From: Mycobacterium sp. E2479
GTDB lineage: Bacteria; Actinomycetota; Actinomycetes; Mycobacteriales; Mycobacteriaceae
DNA length: 64,000 nt
Reading direction: 5' to 3'
NCBI RefSeq assembly: GCF_001667925.1
Contig: NZ_LZJR01000006.1
Location: 32,650 to 96,649 of the forward strand
The position numbers and the translations under genes are program-made. Under the pieces are notes generated by a model. It did no database searches and was not told where the DNA came from. It saw only the letters and a program-made list of their open reading frames with translations. Positions 1 through 7,595 of this stretch are shown piece by piece. How positions within the stretch are numbered: the stretch's first letter is position 1; every line of letters starts with the position of its first letter.

Positions 1-307
1 CGCCGGATCCGGTCGGGTTGTAAGCCAGGCCCTTTCCCGGGCAGTACTGGCCCCACACCTGGTTGAACACCGTGATCGCGTTCTCTTGCGCGGTCGAGCC
101 CTCCGCCGTCAGCTTGTCCTTGCCCCCGCACCCGGCAGTTCCGGCGACGCCGGAGCTGGGCCCTGCGGTCCCGCGGCCGTTCTCATCGCTTCCGCAGGCG
201 GTCAGTGCTCCGGCAACGAGCGCCGTAACCAGCGCCGCGGCGGCCAGCGCCCTGCCCTGCCTATCGAGCCTCACCGATCTCGCTTTCCTGACACGTTCCG
301 GACGCAT
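1..307 (-). CDS. pstS: PstS phosphate-binding lipoprotein, N-terminal part (cut by window edge)
   Basis: The ATG at 307 opens a frame running leftward off the window, so only about 102 residues are visible. Residues 1-15 are basic (MRPERVRKARSVRLD). An Ala/Leu/Val-rich segment follows and ends in the lipobox LTAC, so this is an exported, lipid-anchored protein. After a Gly/Ser linker comes LTAEGSTAQENAITVF and a Trp-Gly-Gln segment, which is the phosphate-binding face (GSTxQ) of PstS. The family captures inorganic phosphate outside the membrane and delivers it to PstC/PstA/PstB. It lies downstream of mshD on the same strand, as in many mycobacteria, and pstC/pstA would be expected next. The C-terminus and operon are not visible. 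Confidence 0.85.
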   Translation of the reverse strand, partial: MRPERVRKARSVRLDRQGRALAAAALVTALVAGALTACGSDENGRGTAGPSSGVAGTAGCGGKDKLTAEGSTAQENAITVFNQVWGQYCPGKGLAYNPTGSG

Positions 308-387
308 GTGGTAGCCGCTGCCATCCCTCGTGAGGTTGCCAAGTGCCGGCGAAAATATGCGCCGCGGCAACGTCTCGGTGGCCAGGA

Positions 388-404
388 CCAGATTAACGAT
401 CTGG
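388..404. promoter_or_regulatory. Perfect palindrome between mshD and pstS
   Basis: CCAGAT-TAACG-ATCTGG is a 6-bp perfect inverted repeat with a 5-base centre in the 120-bp gap between the mshD stop and the pstS start. It could be a short hairpin after mshD or an operator for pstS. There is no T-tract beside it, so I prefer a binding site or processing hairpin over an intrinsic terminator. No obvious RegX3 repeat pair was seen in the gap. Confidence 0.4.
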
Positions 405-427
405 ATAGGTGCCCCTCGTACCCGCGG

Positions 428-2139
<1,712 letters not shown>

Positions 2140-2176
2140 CTAGCCCCTCCAGCTCGGGGGAACGGCTTCTCCCAAA

Positions 2177-2239
2177 TTGACAACGCCGTTAAGCGTTAGT
2201 TACCAGGTCATCTAACGATAACGTGTCACCTGGTTTTTT
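2177..2239 (+). promoter_or_regulatory. Divergent glnR/lmeA region with -35 box and terminator-like hairpin
   Basis: A TTGACA hexamer at 2177-2182 faces lmeA. Just before the lmeA start, ACCAGGT (2202-2208) pairs with ACCTGGT (2228-2234) across a 19-base loop and is followed by a run of six T. That is an intrinsic-terminator shape inside the leader of lmeA. The loop also carries TAACG repeats that mirror CGTTA at 2187-2198. It could be an attenuator, a terminator for upstream antisense transcription, or an operator. Confidence 0.35.
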
Positions 2240-2242
2240 CGC

Positions 2243-3130
2243 GTGGCAGGACGAGGCACTGTGATCCCCACCACCAGTGATCCGGCGGCGAGGGATTCTG
2301 AGGCGTTGCGCCACAATATGCGGGTGCGCAAGGTGCTGATTGCTGTGACCGCGACCGCGATCCTGGTTGCGGTGGTAGCCCTGGGCGCCATCAGCTTCGA
2401 TTACGGGACCAGCATTTATGCCGAATACCGACTGTCGTCCAGCGTTCGTAAAGCGACCAAGCTGGGCACCGACCCCTTCGTGGCCATCGTGGCGTTTCCC
2501 TTCCTCCCGCAAGCGATGCGCGGTAACTACAGCCAGGTGGAGATCAAGGCCAACGCCGTCGACCACGCGATGACCGGCAAGGCCACCCTGGAAGCCACGA
2601 TGTACTCGGTGGACCTGGCCCAGGCGTCGTGGCTGATCAGCCCGGACGCGAAGCTCGGGGTGGGCAAACTGGAGAGCCGGATCATTGTCGATTCGACGCA
2701 TCTGGGCCGGTTCCTGGGCATCAGCGACCTGATGGTCGAGGCGCCGCCCAAGGAAACGAACACCTCGACCGGCGGTGTCACCGCATCGGGTATCTCGGAT
2801 AACCACGGGCTGGTGTTCACCGGGACCCCCAAATCGGCGGGCTTCGATCGAAGAGTCAGCGTCTCGGTCGACCTGTCCATCGCCCCGGATGACCCAGCGA
2901 CGTTGGTGTTCACCCCGACCGGCGTGCTCACCGGGTCCGACACCGCCGACCAGACGGTGCCGGCGGACAAATACGACGCGGTGCTGCACGCCTTCAGCGG
3001 AAGGCTGCCCAACCAGCGCCTGCCCTTCGGTGTCGCGCCAACCACCGAGGGAGCCCGGGGATCCGACGTCATCATCGAGGGCATCACCCATGGACTAACC
3101 GTGACCCTCGAGGGGTTTAAGCAATCATGA
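2243..3130 (+). CDS. lmeA: LmeA-like envelope phospholipid-binding protein (DUF2993)
   Basis: The protein has a DUF2993 fold: an N-terminal anchor or signal helix near residues 31-52 (VLIAVTATAILVAVVALGAI) and then an extracytoplasmic body. By orthology to Rv0817c and the M. smegmatis gene beside glnR, it should be LmeA, a cell-envelope phospholipid-binding protein needed for mannan elongation of lipomannan. No enzymatic motif is seen. I list the GTG at 2243 (295 residues). The ATG at 2318 would give 270 residues with the hydrophobic helix at the extreme N-terminus and is equally plausible. It is followed after 40 bases by thiX, across a short repeat that starts at its stop codon. Confidence 0.8.
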   Translation: MAGRGTVIPTTSDPAARDSEALRHNMRVRKVLIAVTATAILVAVVALGAISFDYGTSIYAEYRLSSSVRKATKLGTDPFVAIVAFPFLPQAMRGNYSQVEIKANAVDHAMTGKATLEATMYSVDLAQASWLISPDAKLGVGKLESRIIVDSTHLGRFLGISDLMVEAPPKETNTSTGGVTASGISDNHGLVFTGTPKSAGFDRRVSVSVDLSIAPDDPATLVFTPTGVLTGSDTADQTVPADKYDAVLHAFSGRLPNQRLPFGVAPTTEGARGSDVIIEGITHGLTVTLEGFKQS

Positions 3131-3171
3131 CTCGCGCCGACAACAATGCAGAGCGAAGCGATGGGGAGCAG
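3128..3171 (+). repeat. MIRU-like intergenic repeat, copy A
   Basis: This 44-base element starts at the TGA of lmeA and ends at the start codon of thiX. It supplies the purine-rich GATGGGGAGCAG before that start. A second copy at 5615-5658 has the same length and differs at about seven positions. Elements that bridge a stop codon and the next ribosome binding site are characteristic of mycobacterial interspersed repetitive units, and the core GAGCG(A/C)AGCGATGGGGAG fits that type. Confidence 0.6.
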
Positions 3172-3599
3172 TGGCGCTGATGACCGTAGTCGTCGTGACC
3201 GTTGCGGTGCTCGCCGTGGCAACCCTCGCCGGGTGGTTGTTGACGCGGCGATCCGGACGAATCCGGGAAATCTCATCCGCGCCGCAGGAGGACGCCGGCG
3301 CCGACATCGCGGCCCTGGGGCTTTCCCGGACCGGACCGACGGTGGTGCATTTCAGCGCGCCGTGGTGTGGGCCTTGCGATCGGGTCCGCCGGGTCGTCGA
3401 GCAGGTCTGCGACGACCTGAGGGAGGTGGCTCACGTCGAGGTCGATCTGGACGCAAATCCGCAGACCGCACGCCGGTATTCGGTGCTGTCCCTGCCCACC
3501 ACGTTGATCTTCGACGTCGACGGCCGGCAGCGATACCGCGCCTCCGGGGTGCCCAACGTGGCCGACCTGCGCTCCGCACTGAAACCGCTGTTGGCTTGA
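3171..3599 (+). CDS. thiX: Membrane-anchored thioredoxin-like protein
   Basis: A 142-residue protein with one N-terminal membrane helix (about residues 4-24) and then a thioredoxin fold on the far side. The redox motif WCGPC is at about residues 66-70 in HFSAPWCGPCDRV. The cis-proline segment SLPTTLIF follows at about 107-114. It should reduce or exchange disulfides at the outer face of the membrane. It is the Rv0816c (thiX) counterpart by position between lmeA and cysA2. The GTG at 3171 follows the purine-rich end of the MIRU-like repeat; the ATG at 3180 is an alternative. Despite its name no link to thiamine is visible. Confidence 0.88.
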   Translation: MALMTVVVVTVAVLAVATLAGWLLTRRSGRIREISSAPQEDAGADIAALGLSRTGPTVVHFSAPWCGPCDRVRRVVEQVCDDLREVAHVEVDLDANPQTARRYSVLSLPTTLIFDVDGRQRYRASGVPNVADLRSALKPLLA

Positions 3600-3615
3600 C
3601 CGCGGTGTCATTGGG

Positions 3616-3621
3616 TAAGCT
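3616..3621 (+). promoter_or_regulatory. -10 element TAAGCT of the polycysteine leader ORF
   Basis: TAAGCT fits the mycobacterial TANNNT -10 consensus. It is followed by exactly seven bases (GACCGTC) and then the GTG of the leader ORF. This places the transcription start at or next to the start codon and implies a leaderless message. Confidence 0.7.
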
Positions 3622-3628
3622 GACCGTC

Positions 3629-3718
3629 GTGTCAGCCCGCCTCGAGCCCATGCTCACCCAGCGTCGCGCAGTTGAACTGTGCCGCACCGCGGGCTGTTGT
3701 TGTTGCTGTTGCTGCTGA
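3629..3718 (+). CDS. Polycysteine leader peptide (29 aa), cysteine-responsive attenuator uORF
   Basis: The GTG at 3629 opens a 29-codon frame ending in seven consecutive cysteine codons (TGT TGT TGT TGC TGT TGC TGC) and then TGA; an eighth Cys lies at residue 18. It appears leaderless. Such polycysteine leaderless uORFs are described upstream of sulfur-assimilation operons in mycobacteria. Ribosomes translate the Cys run when cysteine is available, and stalling under cysteine shortage opens the downstream translation start. Here the run stops 104 bases before the DUF4395-cysA2-sseC2 operon. The peptide itself probably has no function; translation of the run is the signal. Confidence 0.85.
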   Translation: MSARLEPMLTQRRAVELCRTAGCCCCCCC

Positions 3719-3810
3719 GTAGCCGCGCTTTCGCGTAGCACTCGGAGCGGCCCGGGATCCAGACCGTGGCACGTCTCCATTCGTCGTTTCCGCCGGCAAC
3801 ACAGGTATCC

Positions 3811-3822
3811 AGGAGCAGTTCC
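3811..3822 (+). promoter_or_regulatory. Shine-Dalgarno that can be sequestered, before the DUF4395 gene
   Basis: AGGAG at 3811-3815 lies seven bases before the TTG start at 3823. The bases AGGA and TCCT (3811-3814 and 3819-3822) can pair as a small hairpin that hides this site. Together with the upstream polycysteine ORF this is a plausible translational switch. Pairing was judged by eye only. Confidence 0.4.
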
Positions 3823-4293
3823 TTGCCAAGCAACACCACCACCACGCAGCCCGACCTGGTCGACGTGCGCGGACCGCGATTCGCTGCCTGGGTCACCACC
3901 GCAGTCTTGGTACTGGCGCTGGTCGTGTCCGCGACCAGTCCCCTGATTGCCGCGGTGATCCTGGCCGCCCAGGCCGTCATCTTCGCGATCGGCGCGGTCG
4001 GCGGACCGCGTAATCATCCGTACGGCCGGATCTTCGCCACGCTCGTCGCACCGCGGCTGGGCCCGGTGCAGGATCGCGAGCCGACCGCACCGCTGAAGTT
4101 CGCTCAACTCGTCGGCCTGATCTTCGCGGCGCTGGGAACCGTCGGATTCGCGACCGGCGCGGTCGTGGTCGGCGTCGTCGCCACCGCGGCGGCCCTGGCG
4201 GCCGCGTTTCTCAACGCAGCCTTCGCCATCTGCCTGGGCTGCCAGCTCTATCCGCTGGTGGCCCGTTTCCGACGCCGCACGCGTCCGACCTGA
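3823..4293 (+). CDS. DUF4395 membrane protein of the sulfur operon
   Basis: A 156-residue hydrophobic protein with about four membrane helices (starting near residues 17, 36, 85 and 104). Between the second and third lies a conserved-looking loop with GGPRNHPYGRIFATLVAPRL. A Cys pair (CLGC) sits near the C-terminal helix. DUF4395 proteins commonly lie beside rhodaneses, so a role in sulfur-compound transport or handling is reasonable but unproven. I chose the TTG at 3823 because AGGAG lies seven bases upstream; the in-frame GTG at 3766 lacks such a site. It is followed 36 bases later by cysA2, almost certainly in the same operon. Confidence 0.75.
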   Translation: MPSNTTTTQPDLVDVRGPRFAAWVTTAVLVLALVVSATSPLIAAVILAAQAVIFAIGAVGGPRNHPYGRIFATLVAPRLGPVQDREPTAPLKFAQLVGLIFAALGTVGFATGAVVVGVVATAAALAAAFLNAAFAICLGCQLYPLVARFRRRTRPT

Positions 4294-4329
4294 CCTGCTG
4301 TAACAAAAGCGATTGAAAGGATCCACTCC

Positions 4330-5163
4330 ATGGCACGCTCCGACGTCCTGGTCTCCACCGACTGGGCTGAGAGCAATCTCGACGCCTCTGGCGTCGTCTT
4401 CGTCGAAGTAGACGAAGACACCAGCGCTTACGACGCCGGCCACATCCCCGGCGCGATCAGGCTGGACTGGCGCTCCGATTTGCAGGACCCGGTCAAACGC
4501 GACTTCGTCGACGCCCAGCAGTTCTCCAAACTGCTCAGCGAGCGGGGCATTTCCAACGACGACACCGTGATCCTCTACGGCGGGAACAACAACTGGTTCG
4601 CCGCGTACGCCTACTGGTACTTCAAGCTGTACGGCCATGACGACGTCAAGCTGCTCGACGGCGGCCGCAAGAAATGGGAGCTGGACGGGCGCGCGCTGTC
4701 CAGCGAGACCGTCACCAGACCGGCGACGTCGTACACCGCCGCCGCGCCGGACAACAGCATCCGGGCATTTCGCGACGAAGTCATTTCGGCCATCAACGTC
4801 AAGAACCTGGTTGACGTGCGCTCCCCCGATGAGTTCTCGGGCAAGATCCTGGCGCCCGCGCACCTCCCGCAGGAGCAAAGCCAGCGGCCCGGTCACATCC
4901 CCGGCGCCATCAACGTGCCGTGGAGCAAGGCCGCGAACGAGGACGGCACCTTCAAGTCCGACGAAGAGCTGGCCAAGCTCTACGCCGGTGCCGGCCTGGA
5001 CGGCAGTAAGGAAACGATCGCGTACTGCCGCATCGGTGAGCGGTCGTCGCACACCTGGTTCGTTCTTTATGAATTACTCGGGCATCGGAATGTGAAGAAC
5101 TACGACGGCAGTTGGACGGAATACGGCTCCCTGGTGGGTGCCCCGATCGAGTTGGGAAGCTGA
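4330..5163 (+). CDS. cysA2: Thiosulfate sulfurtransferase (tandem rhodanese)
   Basis: A 277-residue protein with two rhodanese domains (about 15-125 and 150-270). The C-terminal domain has the active-site loop AYCRIGERSSHTW, whose Cys near residue 233 would carry the persulfide. The N-terminal domain has YGGNNNWFA in the equivalent place and is non-catalytic. The enzyme moves sulfane sulfur from thiosulfate to cyanide or thiol acceptors. The ATG is preceded by GAAAGGA. The gene is followed one base later by sseC2, the same pair as Rv0815c-Rv0814c. It is probably controlled through the polycysteine leader upstream. Confidence 0.95.
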   Translation: MARSDVLVSTDWAESNLDASGVVFVEVDEDTSAYDAGHIPGAIRLDWRSDLQDPVKRDFVDAQQFSKLLSERGISNDDTVILYGGNNNWFAAYAYWYFKLYGHDDVKLLDGGRKKWELDGRALSSETVTRPATSYTAAAPDNSIRAFRDEVISAINVKNLVDVRSPDEFSGKILAPAHLPQEQSQRPGHIPGAINVPWSKAANEDGTFKSDEELAKLYAGAGLDGSKETIAYCRIGERSSHTWFVLYELLGHRNVKNYDGSWTEYGSLVGAPIELGS

Positions 5164-5164
5164 T

Positions 5165-5467
5165 ATGTGCTCTGCACCGAAACAAGGACTGACGTTGCCC
5201 GCCAGCGTCGACCTGGAGAAGGAAACGGTGATCACCGGTCGGGTGGTGGACGGCGAGGGCCAGGCGGTGGGCGGCGCATTCGTCCGCTTGCTGGACTCCT
5301 CCGACGAATTCACCGCCGAGGTGGTGGCGTCGGCCACCGGTGACTTCCGGTTCTTCGCCGCGCCGGGCTCCTGGACGCTGCGCGCCCTGTCGAAGGCCGG
5401 CAACGGCGATGCTGTGGTGGCGCCGTCCGGTGCGGGCATCCACGAGGTCGACGTCAAGATCGCCTGA
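5165..5467 (+). CDS. sseC2: SseC-family small protein (DUF1416)
   Basis: A 100-residue protein that begins one base after the cysA2 stop, so translation is probably coupled. The sequence is a single beta-rich module (VITGRVVDGEGQAVGGAFVRL ... TGDFRFFAAPGSWTLRAL) like a carboxypeptidase-regulatory or transthyretin-type domain. An MCSAP N-terminus carries its only Cys. It is always paired with the rhodanese cysA in mycobacteria (Rv0814c). Its biochemical role is not established; a partner or sulfur carrier role for CysA2 is an inference from context. Confidence 0.88.
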   Translation: MCSAPKQGLTLPASVDLEKETVITGRVVDGEGQAVGGAFVRLLDSSDEFTAEVVASATGDFRFFAAPGSWTLRALSKAGNGDAVVAPSGAGIHEVDVKIA

Positions 5468-5505
5468 CCCGCCAGCCGTGCCCCACGGGGATACCGCGGG
5501 ACGAA

Positions 5506-5511
5506 TAGACT
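5506..5511 (+). promoter_or_regulatory. -10 element TAGACT of the 32-aa membrane peptide
   Basis: TAGACT matches TANNNT. It is followed by seven bases and the GTG at 5519, so the transcript is probably leaderless. This separates the following gene pair from the sulfur operon. Confidence 0.6.
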
Positions 5512-5518
5512 TGTCCCC

Positions 5519-5617
5519 GTGGTGCTGTTCTTCGAGATCATGCTGGTTGTGGCGGTCGTGGTGATTTCATGGTTCGCCCTGTACACCCTCTATCGGCTCA
5601 TTACCGACGAGTCGTGA
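5519..5617 (+). CDS. Leaderless 32-residue single-helix membrane peptide
   Basis: GTG GTG at 5519 opens a 32-codon frame. Residues about 2-24 form one uninterrupted membrane helix ([19 protein letters not shown]) and then YRLITDES. The -10 hexamer TAGACT lies seven bases upstream, the arrangement of leaderless mycobacterial genes. The reading frame ends exactly where the second MIRU-like repeat begins, and that repeat leads into the nitrobindin gene, so the two are probably one transcript. The size and single helix suggest a regulatory or accessory membrane peptide; no family is recognised. Confidence 0.65.
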   Translation: MVLFFEIMLVVAVVVISWFALYTLYRLITDES

Positions 5618-5658
5618 CCCGCGCCGGCGACGATCCAGAGCGCAGCGATGGGGAGGAG
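5615..5658 (+). repeat. MIRU-like intergenic repeat, copy B
   Basis: A 44-base element starting at the TGA of the 32-residue membrane peptide and ending in GGGGAGGAG just before the nitrobindin start. It matches copy A (3128-3171) at about 37 of 44 positions. It bridges one stop codon and the next ribosome binding site, as MIRUs do. Confidence 0.6.
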
Positions 5659-5661
5659 CAC

Positions 5662-6318
5662 GTGACCCCCGACGAACCGATTAGTTCTGCTGGGTCCGGC
5701 GACCGGGCGGTGGCCGCCGCGGCTGAGCGCGCGAAGCTGACCGCCGGACGCAACATCCCGTCGTACGATGACCTGCCTCTGCCCGCCGACACCGCGAACC
5801 TGCGCGAGGGCGCCAACCTGAGCGATGCGTTGCTGGCGCTGCTGCCGCTGGTCGGCGTGTGGCGCGGCGAAGGCGAAGGCCGTGGACACGACGGCGACTA
5901 CCGGTTCGGCCAGCAGATCGTGGTGTCGCACGACGGCGGCGACTATCTGAACTGGGAAGCCCGCTCCTGGCGCCTCAGCGAGACGGGGGGCTACCAAGAA
6001 CGCGGCCTGCGCGAGACCGGGTTCTGGCGCTTTGTCGCCGATCCGGACGATCCGGGCGAATCCAACGCGATCGAACTGCTGTTGGCCCATTCGGTTGGCT
6101 ACGTCGAGCTGTTCTACGGCCGCCCGCTGACCCAGTCGTCGTGGGAGCTGGTCACCGACGCGCTGGCCCGCAGCAGGTCGGGAGTGCTGGTCGGCGGCGC
6201 GAAACGCCTCTACGGCATCATCGAAGGCGGCGACCTGGCCTACGTCGAAGAGCGGGTGGACGCCGACGGCGGTCTGGTGCCGCATCTCTCGGCACGGCTG
6301 TCCCGGTTCGTCGGTTAG
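5662..6318 (+). CDS. Nitrobindin / FABP-like heme-binding protein (Rv0813c type)
   Basis: A 218-residue protein. After a polar N-terminal tail of about 55 residues comes a ten-stranded beta-barrel of the THAP4/nitrobindin type ([28 protein letters not shown], then [26 protein letters not shown]). Family members bind ferric heme and interact with NO or peroxynitrite; a lipid-binding role was proposed earlier from the fold. I chose the GTG at 5662 because GGGGAGGAG lies just before it; a longer frame from 5569 would run through the membrane peptide. It is convergent with pabC across an intergenic stretch that holds a candidate small RNA. Confidence 0.85.
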   Translation: MTPDEPISSAGSGDRAVAAAAERAKLTAGRNIPSYDDLPLPADTANLREGANLSDALLALLPLVGVWRGEGEGRGHDGDYRFGQQIVVSHDGGDYLNWEARSWRLSETGGYQERGLRETGFWRFVADPDDPGESNAIELLLAHSVGYVELFYGRPLTQSSWELVTDALARSRSGVLVGGAKRLYGIIEGGDLAYVEERVDADGGLVPHLSARLSRFVG

Positions 6319-6340
6319 TAACGGCCTTTAGATATGGAGC

Positions 6341-6390
6341 GGCCCCCGAGCCGTATTCCTGGTCGGACAAAAACCGGAAGCTCGGGGGCC
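6341..6390. terminator. GC-rich inverted repeat between convergent genes
   Basis: GGCCCCCGAGC (6341-6351) is perfectly complementary to GCTCGGGGGCC (6380-6390), giving an 11-bp stem with a 28-base loop. It follows the nitrobindin stop and is also the natural 3' end of a leftward transcript from the promoter at 6524-6552. There is no long T-tract on either side, so it would be a mycobacterial stem-only terminator. Confidence 0.6.
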
Positions 6391-6517
6391 GGGTGACTGC
6401 GGGGAATTCGCTAGCGCGAGTGTGGCGCCAGTTCTTCCAAGCCACAGCTGCTAGCTCGCAGCCACCTCACATGTCCATGAAGCTATCAATTTCGCGGACC
6501 ACCTCCCTTCTTGTGTA
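6341..6517 (-). ncRNA. Candidate small RNA downstream of pabC
   Basis: The 247-bp gap between the nitrobindin and pabC stops holds a complete leftward transcription unit. There is a TTGTCG -35 (6552-6547), a 17-base spacer, a TACGGT -10 (6529-6524) and, about 130 bases on, the GC-rich 11-bp stem at 6390-6341. The transcript would be palindrome-rich: GCTGC/GCAGC around GAGCTA, TGGCGCCA and CGCTAGCG. Its 5' part is G-rich (AAGGGAGGTGG) and its 3' part C-rich (TTCCCCGCAG, CACCCGGCCCCC). C-rich loops are typical of mycobacterial sRNAs that pair with ribosome binding sites. A short frame (GTG, about 19 codons) also exists. Its existence is inferred from sequence only. Confidence 0.45.
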
Positions 6518-6523
6518 CGACCG

Positions 6524-6552
6524 ACCGTACCGGCGAATCGGCCAGCCGACAA
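6524..6552 (-). promoter_or_regulatory. SigA-like promoter facing the candidate small RNA
   Basis: On the minus strand TTGTCG (6552-6547) and TACGGT (6529-6524) are separated by 17 bases, the optimal spacing for a housekeeping promoter. It sits directly after the pabC stop and points away from pabC, so it cannot serve a protein gene visible here. Confidence 0.45.
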
Positions 6553-6565
6553 CAGAATTCAGCGT

Positions 6566-7453
6566 TCAGCGATCGCTGACGATTGCGGCGTCAACCAGTT
6601 CGGCGAACTCCGTCGCCATCGGTGAGGGCCGCAGCGGGCGGCCATCGAGGGTATGCACGCGGGCGGCCAAGGTCATGCTCGAGATCAGCCAAACGCCTTG
6701 GGCGGCATCCAGATCCGCGACGCGCAACGCCCGGTAGTCGCAGTCGTAGCCCTTGTCCCTGGCCACCTCGAACAGGGCCTGTTGGGTGGTGCCACGCAGG
6801 ATCGGGTACCACGGCGGCGGGGTCAGCAAGCACGGATCACCGTCCGGGCTCTCAGAGGCGGCGGCGATGACCACCGTCGAGCGTGGGCCTTCCAGGATGT
6901 AGCCGTCCGTGCTGACGAAGATCACATCACCGGCGTCCTGACGGGCGGCATGGCGCAGGGCCGCCATATTGATCGCGTAGGACAGGGTCTTGGCGCCGGC
7001 CAGCAACCACGGCATCGCGTCGACCCCGCTGGCCGGCAGCCCGCGGTCGAGCGTGATCGCCGCAAGTCCGCCACGCCGGACCGCCGTCACGCGTTCGGGA
7101 ACGGCGTTGACCATGACGTAGGCCGTCGGCACCGAACCGCCCTCTCGACCGCGGCTGTAGATCAACCGCATCGCCGCGTCGTCGGCGTTCGCCGAGCACC
7201 AGTGCCGGGTGGCTACCTCGATTGCGCTTCGCCACCGCGGCAGATCAGGCTGGGGCAGGTCGGTCAACGCAGCCGACTGGGTCAGCCGCTGCAGATGCGG
7301 CTCGATCAAACAGGCCCTGGCGTCGCGGACCAATAGCGTCTCGAAGACACCGTCACCGCGGACCGCCGCCAGGTCGTCGGCGTACAGCAGGGGCGCCTCC
7401 GGCGAATGAATTTCGCCGTCCAGCGTGACAATCACACCCGTCTGACCGGCCAT
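6566..7453 (-). CDS. pabC: Aminodeoxychorismate lyase / class IV aminotransferase
   Basis: A 295-residue fold-type IV PLP enzyme. The segment AGAKTLSYAIN (about residues 156-166) holds the PLP lysine in the context typical of 4-amino-4-deoxychorismate lyases. EGPRSTVV and RGTTQQAL are further family marks. It would convert aminodeoxychorismate to p-aminobenzoate and pyruvate for folate synthesis; a branched-chain or D-amino-acid aminotransferase is the alternative. It is the Rv0812 ortholog by position. I chose the ATG at 7453 (MAGQTGVIVTLDGE) because the longer frame adds 29 residues without family similarity. It is divergent from ygfZ, with a strong palindrome between them. Confidence 0.85.
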   Translation of the reverse strand: MAGQTGVIVTLDGEIHSPEAPLLYADDLAAVRGDGVFETLLVRDARACLIEPHLQRLTQSAALTDLPQPDLPRWRSAIEVATRHWCSANADDAAMRLIYSRGREGGSVPTAYVMVNAVPERVTAVRRGGLAAITLDRGLPASGVDAMPWLLAGAKTLSYAINMAALRHAARQDAGDVIFVSTDGYILEGPRSTVVIAAASESPDGDPCLLTPPPWYPILRGTTQQALFEVARDKGYDCDYRALRVADLDAAQGVWLISSMTLAARVHTLDGRPLRPSPMATEFAELVDAAIVSDR

Positions 7454-7510
7454 GGTCGAGAAGCCTATCCAATGCGATCCGCGAGCGCGGCGCACGACGG
7501 TCCCTGCGAA

Positions 7511-7558
7511 TGTGAAGCTGGCCGCACATTCGGCGGCCAATGTGAAGCCAGCTTCACA
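7511..7558. promoter_or_regulatory. Palindromic operator pair between pabC and ygfZ
   Basis: TGTGAAGC-CA-GCTTCACA at 7541-7558 is an 18-bp palindrome with an 8-bp perfect arm. A further copy of the left half, TGTGAAGCTGGC, lies at 7511-7522 and is the exact complement of GCCAGCTTCACA at 7547-7558. It sits 37 bp before the ygfZ start in a divergent promoter region. The arms resemble a CRP half-site but the spacing (TGTGA-N8-TCACA) does not fit the CRP consensus of six. The cognate regulator is unknown. Confidence 0.6.
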
Positions 7559-7595
7559 CTCGTGAGGAGCGTCTGGCGGTCCGTAGAGTTGAGTC

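Noticed and set aside
3695..3715. Short trinucleotide-like run (TGT/TGC) as a sequencing artefact or simple repeat
   Set aside because: The run is in frame with a leaderless start, mixes TGT and TGC, ends in a stop and precedes sulfur genes, so it is better explained as a polycysteine sensor.
3352..5052. 566-codon frame antisense to thiX, the leader ORF and cysA2
   Set aside because: Covers three recognisable plus-strand genes; contains the poly-Gln complement of the polycysteine run and no family motif.
7541..7558. CRP binding site
   Set aside because: TGTGA and TCACA are separated by eight bases, not the six of CRP-family sites, so another regulator is more likely.
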